Positions 34,650 to 43,643 of a DNA stretch of 64,000 nt are shown here, one piece after another. Each line of letters opens with the position of its first letter. Positions within the stretch are counted from its first letter, which is position 1. A program made the translations under genes and the position numbers. The DNA is from UBA4615 sp044368415 (GTDB lineage Bacteria > Pseudomonadota > Gammaproteobacteria > Burkholderiales > Burkholderiaceae_E), in NCBI GenBank assembly GCA_044368415.1, contig JBIPLJ010000014.1, forward strand, positions 1 through 64,000, in the 5' to 3' direction. The notes under the pieces were generated by a model. The model ran no database searches and was not told the DNA's origin. It saw only the letters and a program-made list of their open reading frames with translations.

Positions 34650-35837
34650 TCACACCGTCGGCAGCCGTGCGGCGAGCGCGGCATCGTCCGGAACCTGACC
34701 GGACTCCGCGATGACGGTCGACAGGGACTGCTCGAAGCGCTCGATCACCGTGTCCCAGCCGAGCGACTCGGAAACGGTGCGCGCTGCCGCGCCCAGTCGG
34801 CGCCGGCGGTCCGCGTCGCAAGCCAGGCTTTGCGCGGTCGCGACGAAGGCGGCGAGGTCGCCGCGGGGCACCAGCGCGCCGCAGATGTCGTGACGGATCA
34901 ACTGGGCGGCCGCGGCATAGTCGAAGGCGACGACCGGCAGCCCGCTCGCCATCGCCTCGTTGGTCACATTGCCGTAGGTCTCGGTCAGGCTCGCGAACAG
35001 GAACAGGTCGGCCGAGGCGTAGTGGGCCGCGAGGTCCTCGCCGCGGCGCTGGCCGGCGAACAGCGCGTCCGGACGTCGCGCCTGCAGCTCGGCCCGAAGC
35101 GGGCCGTCGCCGACCAGCAGCAGCCGCGCGTCGGGTCGTGTCACCCGGATCGCCTCGAACGCGAGTTCGACGGCGGCGAGGTTCTTCTCGGGAGCGAGCC
35201 GCCCGACGCAGGCCACGACGAGGCCCTCCGGCGGCACGCCCCACTCGGCTCGAAGCGTGTCGCTTCGGCGCTCGGGCCGAAACAGCACGGGGTCGACACC
35301 GCGCGAGACGACCCGGATCCGCCGGAAGCCGACCGACTCGAGCTCGCGGCGCAGTGCCTCGGTCGGCACCAGGGTGCAGCCGGCGCGGTTATGGAACTTA
35401 CGCAGGTACGAGACGATCGGACTGCGCAGCCAGCCGATACCGTAGTGGTCGCTGTAGGCGTGAAAGTTGGTGCGGAAGTCGGTCGCGACCGGCAGCCGCA
35501 GGTGTGTCGCCGCCTGCAGCGCGGACCAGCCGAGGGGGCCCTCGGTGGCGATATGGACGACGTCCGGGCGCTGCGTTGACCACAGTCGCGACAGCAGGCG
35601 CCGGGCGGGGACGCCCAGCCTCAGCTGGGGGTAGCGCGGGATCTGCATGCCGCGGGTCAGCACCTCGCCGAAGCCGTCGCGGCCGATGGCGCCGCCCGGG
35701 CTGTCGGTGGACTGTCGGGGGCGGATCAGCCGGATGTCGTGACCGCGCTCGTGAAGCCCGCCGACCATGCGGGCGAGCGTGCTCGCGACGCCGTTGACCT
35801 CGGGCGGCCAGGTCTCCGTGACAACGGCGACCCGCAT
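34650..35837 (-). CDS. GT4-family glycosyltransferase (MgtA-like mannosyltransferase)
   Basis: I start at ATG 35837 (MRVAVVTETWPPEVNGVA), giving 395 aa and the standard GT-B N-terminus; 53 additional in-frame residues to 35996 lack family character. Motifs: PEVNGVASTLARMV, TDFRTNFHAYSDHYGIGWL, VSRGVDPVLFRPERR, GRLAPEKNL and the donor-site ETYGNVTNEAMASGLPVVAF (E-x7-E). These fit the GDP-mannose-dependent alpha-mannosyltransferase/ MgtA-like branch that glycosylates diacylglycerol or lipid carriers. It is divergent from the Mpo1-like membrane protein and part of a block with lipid-related neighbours. Confidence 0.85.
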   Translation of the reverse strand: MRVAVVTETWPPEVNGVASTLARMVGGLHERGHDIRLIRPRQSTDSPGGAIGRDGFGEVLTRGMQIPRYPQLRLGVPARRLLSRLWSTQRPDVVHIATEGPLGWSALQAATHLRLPVATDFRTNFHAYSDHYGIGWLRSPIVSYLRKFHNRAGCTLVPTEALRRELESVGFRRIRVVSRGVDPVLFRPERRSDTLRAEWGVPPEGLVVACVGRLAPEKNLAAVELAFEAIRVTRPDARLLLVGDGPLRAELQARRPDALFAGQRRGEDLAAHYASADLFLFASLTETYGNVTNEAMASGLPVVAFDYAAAAQLIRHDICGALVPRGDLAAFVATAQSLACDADRRRRLGAAARTVSESLGWDTVIERFEQSLSTVIAESGQVPDDAALAARLPTV

Positions 35838-36033
35838 CGGCCGGGACGATCGCGCGAACCGCTCGATCACGATGTCCGGGTGCTCCGCCTCGACGACCAT
35901 ATGCGGATCATGCTCGCCCAGCACGACGGTTCGATGACGGTCGAGCACCGTAACGCAGCCTTCACGAACGGGCGCCATGCTGCGGTCACATGACACGACG
36001 GCGTCGCCGTGTCGACGAACTCATGAGGCCAAC

Positions 36034-36642
36034 GTGAAGGCACTGCTTCAAGAACTCTCGACCCAGCGCTGGGACGACCACCGCTTCTACCACCAGAGCC
36101 GCATCAACCAGACGCTCCACTTCGTCAGTGCGCTGTGCTTCATCGCCGCCTACGTGCTCGTGCCGTTCGATCCGGCGGCTGCGGCGCTGCTGGCCTGGGG
36201 CGTGTCGATGACGACGCGCCAGGCCGGTCACTTCTTCTTCGAGCCGCGCGGCTACGACCACGTCAACGAGGTCACCGATGCGTACAAGGAAGAAGTGAAG
36301 GTCGGCTACAACATCCGCCGCAAGGTGGTGCTGATGGGCGCGTGGGCGGCCTTGCCGGCGCTGCTGTGGGCGAGCCCGTCGCTGTTCGGCACGATCGAGC
36401 CGGCGAATGGTTTCGGCGAATACCTGCACGATGTCGGGATTGCCTGGTTCGCGCTTGGCGTCGGCGGCGTGCTGTTGCGTGTGCTGCAGCTGTGGATCGA
36501 GCGCGACCTCGCCACCGGGCTGGTCTGGGCGCTCAAGATCCTGACTGACCCGTTTCACGATGCCCTGCTCTATCGCGGCGCGCCCCTTGCGCTGCTGCGC
36601 GGTGAGCTGATCGACCCGATGCCGCACGTGCGGCGGCACTGA
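36034..36642 (+). CDS. Mpo1/DUF962-like integral membrane protein
   Basis: The 202-aa protein starts at GTG 36034 (GAGG 6 nt upstream). It has about four membrane segments (HFVSALCFIAAYVLV, AAALLAWGVSM, VVLMGAWAALPALLW, GIAWFALGVGGVLLRVL) and a conserved-looking TTRQAGHFFFEPRGYDHVNE followed by EEVKVGYNIRRKV. The GHxFFE core recalls DUF962/Mpo1 proteins, some of which are Fe-dependent fatty-acid alpha-dioxygenases; the rest differs, so the relation is distant. Function unknown. Confidence 0.55.
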   Translation: MKALLQELSTQRWDDHRFYHQSRINQTLHFVSALCFIAAYVLVPFDPAAAALLAWGVSMTTRQAGHFFFEPRGYDHVNEVTDAYKEEVKVGYNIRRKVVLMGAWAALPALLWASPSLFGTIEPANGFGEYLHDVGIAWFALGVGGVLLRVLQLWIERDLATGLVWALKILTDPFHDALLYRGAPLALLRGELIDPMPHVRRH

Positions 36643-36661
36643 GCGGTCGGATCACTCCGCC

Positions 36662-38308
36662 TCAGAAGCGGCGGCGCAGCATCTCGGCGAGCAGGGTGCG
36701 GCGGATCGAGCGGTTGCTCGCCTCGGGTCCGTCCCACCAGCCGTCCGCATGCATCGCGCGCGCCGCCGCGACGAAGCGTCCGACCATCGCCTCGAAATCG
36801 TCTTCGCTCCAGTCGAGGCTGAAGATCAGTCGCCCCGTCCCCACCCAGCTCAGGGCCAGGCCGTGTTCGCGAAGGTAGAACTGCAGCAGCCAGTTGTAGC
36901 GGGCCGGACGCGTGTAGAGCACCGTCCAGATCGAGCTCAGGTTCGCCACGCGCACCGGCACGCCCGCCTCGGCGAGGCCGGCGTTCATCCGGGCCGTGCG
37001 CCGGTTCCAGCGCTCGTCGAGGCCGTCGTACAGCGCACGGGCCTCCGGCCGCTCGAAGCGGTCGAGGAACGCGTTCATCGCACCGATCACGTAGGGGTGC
37101 GAATTGAACGTGCCGCGGGCGAAGCAGACGTCGGCGGGCCGGTCGTCGCGCCATCGGCGCATCAGGTCGCGCCGGCCGCAGACCACCCCGACCGGCAGGC
37201 CGCCGCCAAGCGTCTTGCCGTAGACGACCATGTCGGCCCGGACGCGGAAGTATTCCTGCGCGCCGCGGCGCGCGAGGCGAAAGCCGGTGAACACCTCATC
37301 GAGGATCAGCACGATGCCGCGCTCGGTGCAGACCTCGCGCAGCTGGCGCAGCCAGTCCGCGTAGGCGGCCCGATCGGCGCCCGCGGCGCGGCCGCTGTCC
37401 ACCAGCGACGCATCGGATGGCGCGGACGCGTTCGGATGCAGTGCCTGCAGCGGGTTCACCAGCACGCAGGCGATGTCGCGTCGCGTGCGCAGCACGTGCA
37501 GCGTGCGCGCGTCGCCCTCGCGCAGCGTGTAGGTCTCGCGCGGGGGCAGCGGGTTGCCCGGGCCGGGCTGCACGTCCTCCCACCAGCCGTGATACGCCCC
37601 GGTGAAGCGGACCAGGTGCGAGCGCCGCGTGTGGTAACGCGCCAGGCGGACCGCTTGCATCACCGCCTCGGTGCCGGACATGTGGAACGAGACTTCGTCG
37701 AGCCCCGAGATCGCGCGGATCCGCTCGACCGCCTCGAGCACGCCCGGATGGTAGGCGCCGAGCACCGGGCCGAGCGCACGGGCGCGCGCGGCACCTTCGT
37801 CGATGCAGTCCTTGTAGGCATCGTAGCCGAGCACGTTCACGCCGTACGAGCCGGTGAGGTCGTAGAAACGGTTGCCGTCCAGATCCTCGACCTGCACGCC
37901 GCTGGAGGCCGACAGCATGCTGCCGATCGCGAGGTGGGCACGCAGGTACGGGCCGTACTGATAGGGCACGCGGTAGGTGGTGGTGAACTGCAGGTCGGAC
38001 AGGGCCTCGCGCGCTGCCGCAGTCGCCTCGAGCGTGCGGGGGCTGCGTGTGGCGAGCGATGCCGCGAGCCGCGCGAACCCCGCGCGGCGGCGTGCGATCA
38101 CCGCGGGCGCTGCGCCGTCGGAGCCGAAGAAGGCGGCCTCGTCGTAGGCGTAACCCGGGATCTGCGCGACCACGCGCTTGGCCATCCGGGCGTGACCTGC
38201 GAGCGAGCGGTGCTTGGCGCGCGAGAGTTCGAGCCGGCGCTTGACGCGGGGCAGGGCCATGGCGAGCGCGGCGAGCGCGACCGCGGAGAGTGTGAAGGTG
38301 TCTTCCAT
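36662..38308 (-). CDS. Membrane-anchored class III (GSA-aminomutase-like) aminotransferase
   Basis: Started at ATG 38308, the 548-aa protein has an N-terminal hydrophobic anchor (TLSAVALAALAMALP), ~110 extra residues and a class III PLP fold: FYDLTGSYGVNVLG, HMSGTEAVMQAVRLAR, GAYHGWWEDV, LILDEVFTGFR (Asp to pyridine N) and YGKTLGGGLPVG (Schiff-base Lys, ~340). Closest in pattern to glutamate-1-semialdehyde aminomutase-like enzymes found in polyketide and lipid pathways. The anchor is unusual for this fold. It is divergent by 53 bp from phosphatidylserine decarboxylase, which suggests an amine-bearing lipid substrate, as inference only. Confidence 0.82.
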   Translation of the reverse strand: MEDTFTLSAVALAALAMALPRVKRRLELSRAKHRSLAGHARMAKRVVAQIPGYAYDEAAFFGSDGAAPAVIARRRAGFARLAASLATRSPRTLEATAAAREALSDLQFTTTYRVPYQYGPYLRAHLAIGSMLSASSGVQVEDLDGNRFYDLTGSYGVNVLGYDAYKDCIDEGAARARALGPVLGAYHPGVLEAVERIRAISGLDEVSFHMSGTEAVMQAVRLARYHTRRSHLVRFTGAYHGWWEDVQPGPGNPLPPRETYTLREGDARTLHVLRTRRDIACVLVNPLQALHPNASAPSDASLVDSGRAAGADRAAYADWLRQLREVCTERGIVLILDEVFTGFRLARRGAQEYFRVRADMVVYGKTLGGGLPVGVVCGRRDLMRRWRDDRPADVCFARGTFNSHPYVIGAMNAFLDRFERPEARALYDGLDERWNRRTARMNAGLAEAGVPVRVANLSSIWTVLYTRPARYNWLLQFYLREHGLALSWVGTGRLIFSLDWSEDDFEAMVGRFVAAARAMHADGWWDGPEASNRSIRRTLLAEMLRRRF

Positions 38309-38361
38309 GCCGATGCCCCAGTGGTGTCGGGTGCTGTTTACCAGACCTGATTGACACGACC

Positions 38362-39258
38362 ATGACCTTGCGCGCACTGCGTGCCGTCTTCATGCAGGAG
38401 GACCTCAACTTTCTCCTCACCAACCGCGTGCCGCGAATCGCGCTGACCCGAGCGATGGGGCGCTTCAGCCGCATCCGCAATCCGTGGCTGTGCCGCGCGT
38501 CGATCGCCGTCTGGCGGCTGTTCACCGACCTCGACCTGAGCGATGCGGCGCCGGTCAGGTACCTCAGCCTGCACGACTGCTTCACGCGCGAGCTGGTGCC
38601 GGGTGCTCGGCCCTTCGATCCCGACCCCGCGGTGCTGGCGAGTCCGTCGGACGGCATCGTCGGCGAGTGCGGCCGCGTGGTCGACGGTCGGGTGTACCAG
38701 GCCAAGGGCTACCCCTATTCGATCGAGGAGCTGTTCGGCCCGACCCAGGACACACGTCCGTTCCGCGACGGCTGCTTCGTGACGCTGCGCCTGACCTCGG
38801 CGATGTACCACCGCTTCCACGCGCCCCATGACTGCACGATCGAGCATGTCACTTACCTGAGCGGCGACACCTGGAACGTGAACCCGATCGCGCTCGCTCG
38901 CGTCGAGCGGCTGTTCTGCCGCAACGAGCGCGCGGTGCTTCGGGCGAGGCTGCACGAAGGCGGGCATCCGATCGCGCTGGTGCCGGTCGCGGCGATCCTG
39001 GTCGCGTCGATCCGGTTGCGCTTCCTCGACCTGCGTCTGCACCTGCGTTATCAGGGTCCTGACGAGATCGCCTGCAAGGCACCCGTGGCGAAGGGTGAGG
39101 AGCTGGGCGGCTTCGAGCATGGCTCGACGATCATCGTGTTCGCCCCGCGGGGTTTCGAGCCGTGCGCGGGCGTCGAGCCGGGCGCGCGCATCCGCGCGGG
39201 TCGGCCGCTGCTGCGCCTGCCTGCGCCCGAGGCGCAGCCGCCGACCGCTCCGCGATGA
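38362..39258 (+). CDS. psd: Phosphatidylserine decarboxylase
   Basis: The 298-aa proenzyme converts phosphatidylserine to phosphatidylethanolamine. Catalytic triad elements: PSDGIVGE (Asp), YHRFHAPHDC (His) and GGFEHGSTIIVF, where the EHGST replaces the usual LGST self-cleavage site; the Gly-Ser bond and Ser needed for the pyruvoyl group are intact. Two-subunit processing at about residue 257 is predicted. Whether it is the sole psd of the genome is unknown; its neighbours (anchored aminotransferase, glycosyltransferase) hint at a dedicated lipid locus. Confidence 0.9.
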   Translation: MTLRALRAVFMQEDLNFLLTNRVPRIALTRAMGRFSRIRNPWLCRASIAVWRLFTDLDLSDAAPVRYLSLHDCFTRELVPGARPFDPDPAVLASPSDGIVGECGRVVDGRVYQAKGYPYSIEELFGPTQDTRPFRDGCFVTLRLTSAMYHRFHAPHDCTIEHVTYLSGDTWNVNPIALARVERLFCRNERAVLRARLHEGGHPIALVPVAAILVASIRLRFLDLRLHLRYQGPDEIACKAPVAKGEELGGFEHGSTIIVFAPRGFEPCAGVEPGARIRAGRPLLRLPAPEAQPPTAPR

Positions 39259-39367
39259 ACTCGCGGGTCGACGGCCACGTTCCGCAAGCAGCGCGGACCC
39301 GGTCGCCGGACGCCGGCCCTGGGCTACCCTGAGGAACCTCCCGATCGGGGCCGTCCTGGAGATCGTC

Positions 39368-40672
39368 TTGCTGCAGTCGCTCGCTCGCCGACTCCCGTTC
39401 TACTACGGCTGGCTGCTCGTGGCCGTGGTCTTCGTGTCGATGGGCGTCGCGGTCAACGCACGCACCGCGTTCTCGCTGCTCTATCCGCCGATTCTCGATG
39501 AGTTCGGCTGGGACCGCGCGGTGACAGCCGGCGTGTTCTCGTTCGGTTTCCTGGTGTCGGCGATCCTGAGCCCGCTGATCGGCCGGACGATGGACTCGCG
39601 CGGGCCGCGCTTCGTCTGCACGCTCGGCGTGGTCGCGACCGGTTCGGGCCTGCTGCTCGCGACCTTCACCAGCCAGCCCTGGCACCTGTACCTGACGCTC
39701 GGCGTGGGCGTCGGGGCGGGCAGCGTGATCCTCGGCTACTCGGGCCAGGCGCTGTGGCTGCCGGCGTGGTTCGTGAGGCGTCGGGGCCTGGCGCTCAGCC
39801 TCGCCTTCGCCGGCGTCGGCGCGGGTTCGATCCTGCTGCTGCCGCTGATGCAGACGGTGATCGAGCGCTACGGCTGGCGCACCGCATGCATCGGCCTGGG
39901 CATTGTCACGCTGGTGGTGCTGGCACCCCTGAACCTGCTGCTGTGCCGCCGCCCCGAGGACCTCGGGCTGCGGCCCGACGGCGACGCGGCGCCCCTGCCC
40001 GGTGCGGATCCGGTTCGGCGCTCCAACATCGTCGACGCGGCCTGGGCCGCGACCGACTGGACGTTGGCGCGCGCGCTGCGTACGGCCCGCTTCTGGTGGC
40101 TGGCGCTCGGCTACTTCACCGCGCTGCTGGCCTGGTACCTGGTGCAGGTCCACCAGACCAAGTACCTGCTCGAGGTCGGCTTCAGCGCACACGAGGCGGC
40201 CTGGGCACTGGGGGCGGTCAGCCTCGCCGGCGTCCCGGGGCAGATCGCGCTCGGGCAGCTGTCGGACCGCATCGGGCGCGAGCCGGTGTGGGCGATCGGC
40301 AGCCTGGGCTTCGTGCTGACCTATGTCGCGCTGCTGGCGCTGCCCTCGAACCCCAGCCCGCTGCTGCTGTGGACGATGGTGGTCGTTCAGGGCGCGCTCG
40401 GCTACGGCGTGACCTCGGTGTTCGGCGCAATGCCGGCCGAGATCTTCGAAGGCAAGCATTACGGCAGCATCTTCGGTGTGCTGTCGCTGTCGTCTATCGC
40501 GGGTGGCGCGACCGGCCCGTGGGTGGCGGGCGCCATCCACGACGCGACCGGTTCCTACGCGCCCGCCTTCTGGCTCGCGATCGGCGCGTCGCTGCTGTCG
40601 ATCGTCGCCATCTGGCGGGCCTCGCCGGGGCGGGTGAGGGCGGTAGCGGGGCGGATCCGGCCGGCGTCCTGA
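39368..40672 (+). CDS. MFS transporter (oxalate/formate-antiporter-like or MCT-like)
   Basis: I start this 434-aa protein at TTG 39368 because GGAG lies 8 nt upstream and the first residues (QSLARRLPFYYGWLLVAVVF) are the typical N-terminus of MFS carriers of the monocarboxylate/OFA-like group. Twelve membrane segments are visible, with MFS signature-like GRTMDSRGPR after helix 2 and GQLSDRIGREPVW in the second half. Substrate unknown. The 3' end converges on the SnoaL-like gene with only 16 bp between. Confidence 0.82.
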   Translation: MLQSLARRLPFYYGWLLVAVVFVSMGVAVNARTAFSLLYPPILDEFGWDRAVTAGVFSFGFLVSAILSPLIGRTMDSRGPRFVCTLGVVATGSGLLLATFTSQPWHLYLTLGVGVGAGSVILGYSGQALWLPAWFVRRRGLALSLAFAGVGAGSILLLPLMQTVIERYGWRTACIGLGIVTLVVLAPLNLLLCRRPEDLGLRPDGDAAPLPGADPVRRSNIVDAAWAATDWTLARALRTARFWWLALGYFTALLAWYLVQVHQTKYLLEVGFSAHEAAWALGAVSLAGVPGQIALGQLSDRIGREPVWAIGSLGFVLTYVALLALPSNPSPLLLWTMVVVQGALGYGVTSVFGAMPAEIFEGKHYGSIFGVLSLSSIAGGATGPWVAGAIHDATGSYAPAFWLAIGASLLSIVAIWRASPGRVRAVAGRIRPAS

Positions 40673-40688
40673 GCAGGCACGCCCGTCA

Positions 40689-41183
40689 TCAGCCCGGCGG
40701 GGCGCCGGCCTCGAAGGCGATCGTGCCGGGTTCGGCCAGCAGCCGGTCGGCCCACTTGCGGGCGACCTTCGCCATGCGCTCGGGTGCAACGCCGAGCTGG
40801 GCCATCGCGACGCAGCCGTTGACCGACTCGAAGTACTCGGCGATCAGGCCGCCGCGCAGCCTGAAGCGGCTGATGCCGTCGATGACCACGTGCCGCCCGG
40901 CAAACTCGGGCACGGTCGACGTGAAGCTCGAGAGCGACCATGCATAGCCGGTGTCGCCCGCGCAGGCCGGGTCGTGCATCCGCCAGCGGTAGTCGGGGCC
41001 GGCGTCGCGGCGGAAGAGCTCGACCAGCATCCGCTCGATCTCGGCGCGGCCGACATGCGGGCCGTACACGTAGTCGTGGTAGGTCGCGTCGGGCGTGAAG
41101 CAGGCGGCGAAGGCCGCGCCGTCGCCGGCCTCGGCGGCGTTCATCATGCGCTCGAGCAGGCGGGTGAAGTCGGTGGCGTCCAT
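40689..41183 (-). CDS. SnoaL/NTF2-like domain protein
   Basis: The 164-aa product (ATG 41183) has the cone-shaped NTF2 fold pattern: FTRLLERMMNAAEAGDGAAF, ACFTPDATYHDYVYGPHVGR, IERMLVELFRR, GRHVVIDGISRFRLRGGLIA, EYFESVNGCVAMAQLG. Such proteins bind small hydrophobic ligands or act as isomerases/cyclases; no catalytic set can be assigned. The gene precedes nothing in the same operon. Confidence 0.75.
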   Translation of the reverse strand: MDATDFTRLLERMMNAAEAGDGAAFAACFTPDATYHDYVYGPHVGRAEIERMLVELFRRDAGPDYRWRMHDPACAGDTGYAWSLSSFTSTVPEFAGRHVVIDGISRFRLRGGLIAEYFESVNGCVAMAQLGVAPERMAKVARKWADRLLAEPGTIAFEAGAPPG

Positions 41184-41244
41184 CGCCGGATCGTAGCGCA
41201 GGGCGGGCGGGCGCAGCCTGCCGTGATGCGCGCAGCGCGCCCGG

Positions 41245-41793
41245 TCAGCCCACATCGGGCGGCCCCGCCACGACCGCGTCGCCGACGCGCAGCCGGCCGC
41301 TGGTCAGCACGCGCGCGGTCACGCCGCCGTGGCCGCGCATCGCGTTGTAGCCGCCCGCGCCGAGCACTTCCTCCATCCGCGAGCAGGGCTCGGCCGGACC
41401 GGTCACCTGCAGCACGACTTCGGCGCCGATGCGCAGCACCAGCGGCATGTCGGCGAACAGCGTGCGTGTGGCGAGCAGGTTCAGGCCGGCGATGACGAGG
41501 TTGCGCCGCAGCGCCTCGGGCGCGATGGCGTCGCGCATTGCGAGCGCGGCGATCGCCGGCAGGTGCTCGGCCTGGATCAACGTGACCTGCCGTGCGCCGC
41601 CGCGCGGGCTCCCGCCTGCGCCCGGTGAGGCCCGTGTGCTGGCGCGGTCGCCGTCGAGGCCGCGCGCGGCCACGGCGAGGGCCTCGTCGACACGCCGCGC
41701 GGGCTCGCGCCGTGCAGGGCGCAGCACGATCGCCTCGAGGCGGCCGGCGTGCGGGAAGGCGGCGGCGAGCGCGCGCAGGCCGTCCGCCCTCAT
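41245..41793 (-). CDS. MOSC-domain protein
   Basis: The 182-aa protein is mostly a MOSC domain: RRNLVIAGLNLLATRTLF, LRIGAEVVLQVTGPAEPCSR with the conserved Cys, MRGHGGVTARVLTSGRLRVG. MOSC domains bind molybdenum cofactor or carry sulfur for metal centres. Its ATG (41793) overlaps the stop of a 29-codon ORF in an ATGA arrangement, indicating translational coupling. A molybdenum hydroxylase is encoded ~7 kb away, but no functional link can be shown. Confidence 0.85.
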   Translation of the reverse strand: MRADGLRALAAAFPHAGRLEAIVLRPARREPARRVDEALAVAARGLDGDRASTRASPGAGGSPRGGARQVTLIQAEHLPAIAALAMRDAIAPEALRRNLVIAGLNLLATRTLFADMPLVLRIGAEVVLQVTGPAEPCSRMEEVLGAGGYNAMRGHGGVTARVLTSGRLRVGDAVVAGPPDVG

Positions 41794-41879
41794 GCGGCGG
41801 GGCTGCCGAGCACCTCGGTACGGCTCCTGGCGGTCATCTCGCCGAGGTCGACGATGATCGGCGTGTGCACCTTGGGCAT
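41790..41879 (-). CDS. 29-aa ORF coupled to the MOSC gene
   Basis: The frame starts at ATG 41879 with a near-ideal ribosome site (AGGAG, 5-6 nt upstream) and encodes MPKVHTPIIVDLGEMTARSR followed by nine residues to a TGA that overlaps the MOSC start (ATGA). Codon bias matches the neighbours. It may be a true microprotein, with IIVDLG as a possible beta strand, or a leader peptide driving MOSC translation. I recognise no family. Confidence 0.5.
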   Translation of the reverse strand: MPKVHTPIIVDLGEMTARSRTEVLGSPAA

Positions 41880-41912
41880 CGGGGCTCCTGAGCGGGGCTG
41901 TGGGCGGACGGC

Positions 41913-43019
41913 TCAGCGGCGCGCGAGCAGCGAGCCCGGTCTGTCGCCGCGCAGGCGCAGCGCGCCCTCGGGCGTGATCTCGAAACGCGACACCGCCTTG
42001 AGGCGATCGAGGAAGCGCCTTTCCTGCAGCATGAGTGCCGGTACGCAGGCCTTCGTCGTGCTCGCCAGGCTGCCGACCGAGAGGCGCTCGGCGTCCAGCG
42101 TCCAGCGTCCCGCGTACTCGTTGCACGACGCGCGGCCGACGATGCGGCCGTCGGGCAGAAAGACGAGCGTGGCGCGCGAGCGGTCGATGATGCCGGCGCC
42201 GTCGATGTCCTCGACCACCCATTCGGCGCCGCCCAGCAGCATCGCGGGCTCGCCGCCGCAGCCGAACCAGTCCCGGCCGTCGCGTCCGACCGCGACCTCG
42301 AGCGGATGCGGCATGCCGGTCATCGAGTCGGTGCAGACGCGCTCGGTCGCGGTGACCGTCAGCGGGCGGCCCTGCGCGCTCGCCGCCCAGCGGCGGCCGG
42401 CACCGGCGGGCCGGGCGGTGGGCGTGGGCGCTTCGATGGCGGCGCCGTCGATGCCCGGCACGAAGCGGATGTGTGCGCCGTCCAAGTCGAGCCGCCAGGC
42501 GGGTTCGTGGCCGCGCGCGGCGAAGGACGGCGGACCGGGCGGCGCGCCCGAGGCGACCGGTCCGGTGCGGCAATCGGGCCACGCCTCGCCGCGCACGATG
42601 ACGCGGGCGCGGTCGCCGACGTTGGCGACGCTGGTGCCGGGCTCGTCGACGGCCTCGTAGCGCACGCCAACGGGCGCGGGCACCGTGCGCAGCGTCAGCT
42701 CGCGGCCCTCGATGGCGAGCACCCATGTGTTGCCGCGCGAGCCGACGGTGGCGGTGCGATCGCCGCAGGAGAGGGTGCTGGCGAAGGCGAGGGCGAGGGG
42801 GCGGGCGGGGGCGGGGGCGGCGGCGGGCGCGGGCGCTGAGGCCGTTGCGGGCGCCGACGCCGACGCCGACGCCGGTGCCGGTGCCGGTGCCGGTGCCGAC
42901 AATGGCGACGATGCAGATGCCGAGGCCTGCGTGCCGGACCCGGCGCAACCCGCGAGCCCCAGCCCGAGCAGCAGCACCGCTGCCGCGGACGCCCGGCGAA
43001 TCGGCCGCGCCGCGCCCAC
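41913..43019 (-). CDS. Lipoprotein with MliC-like and META/HslJ-like domains
   Basis: The 368-aa product has lipobox GLAGC (Cys ~25), a 50-residue Ser/Ala/Pro low-complexity linker encoded by GCCGGT/GCCGAC repeats near 42852-42900, an MliC-like lysozyme-inhibitor segment (LSCGDRTATVGSRGNTWVLA), a middle domain with GHEPAWRLDLD, and a C-terminal META domain (GGAEWVVEDIDGAGIIDRSR, GRASCNEYAGRWTLD, TTKACVPALMLQERRFLDRL). Such envelope lipoproteins are linked with resistance to lysozyme or stress; the combination of three modules suggests a general periplasmic protective role, by inference. Confidence 0.78.
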   Translation of the reverse strand: MGAARPIRRASAAAVLLLGLGLAGCAGSGTQASASASSPLSAPAPAPAPASASASAPATASAPAPAAAPAPARPLALAFASTLSCGDRTATVGSRGNTWVLAIEGRELTLRTVPAPVGVRYEAVDEPGTSVANVGDRARVIVRGEAWPDCRTGPVASGAPPGPPSFAARGHEPAWRLDLDGAHIRFVPGIDGAAIEAPTPTARPAGAGRRWAASAQGRPLTVTATERVCTDSMTGMPHPLEVAVGRDGRDWFGCGGEPAMLLGGAEWVVEDIDGAGIIDRSRATLVFLPDGRIVGRASCNEYAGRWTLDAERLSVGSLASTTKACVPALMLQERRFLDRLKAVSRFEITPEGALRLRGDRPGSLLARR

Positions 43020-43027
43020 GCCCCGCC

Positions 43028-43636
43028 TCAGGCCGTCCGCGCGCGTAACGCCTCCTCGACGAAGTCGAGCCGGTCGTTGCCCCAGTGCAGCTCGCCGTCG
43101 ACGAAGAACGCCGGCGCGCCGAACACCTTGCGCGCGATTGCGTCGTCGGTGTTGGCCTTGAGCTCGGCCTTGGTCTCGGGCGTCTCGATGATGGCCAGCA
43201 GCGGCTCGGGATCGAGCCCGGCGTCCTGCGCGCAGCGTGCAAGCACCAGCGGGTCGGCCATGTCGCGGTCATGCCCCCACGCGGCATCGAAGAGCGTTGC
43301 GGCAAGCCGCGGCACCGCCGCATCGCCGTGCAGCCGGCGCGCGGCCACCAGCAGCCTCAGCGCACCCATCGATGCGACGGGGAACCGTGATGGGTAGGTG
43401 TAGGCGATGCCGTAGCGCTTTGCCCAGCGGGCGAGGTCCGCCGCCAGCCACGCGGCCTTGGCGGGGATGCGCGCCGGCGTCTCGTTGCCCGAGGCCTTGA
43501 ACGCGAAGCCGAGCGAGAACGGCTTCCAGATCGCGACCGAGCCGGTGCGGTGCGCGAGTGCCTCGACCTGGGTGGCCGCCAGCCAGCTGTAGCCGGAGGC
43601 GATGTCGAAGAAGAACTCGAAGCTGCGATCCGGCAC
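43028..43636 (-). CDS. 2-hydroxychromene-2-carboxylate isomerase-like (DsbA-fold) protein
   Basis: The 202-aa protein fits the kappa-GST/DsbA-like HCCA isomerase family: FFFDIASGYSWLAATQ with the Ser that replaces the thiol cysteine, KPFSLGFAFKASGN, RYGIAYTYPSRFPVASM, VFGAPAFFVDGELHWGNDRL. HCCA isomerase is glutathione-dependent in naphthalene breakdown, but many homologues act elsewhere. It follows the LLM flavoprotein gene by 7 nt, so the two are probably co-expressed. Confidence 0.85.
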   Translation of the reverse strand: MPDRSFEFFFDIASGYSWLAATQVEALAHRTGSVAIWKPFSLGFAFKASGNETPARIPAKAAWLAADLARWAKRYGIAYTYPSRFPVASMGALRLLVAARRLHGDAAVPRLAATLFDAAWGHDRDMADPLVLARCAQDAGLDPEPLLAIIETPETKAELKANTDDAIARKVFGAPAFFVDGELHWGNDRLDFVEEALRARTA

Positions 43637-43643
43637 AGCGACC

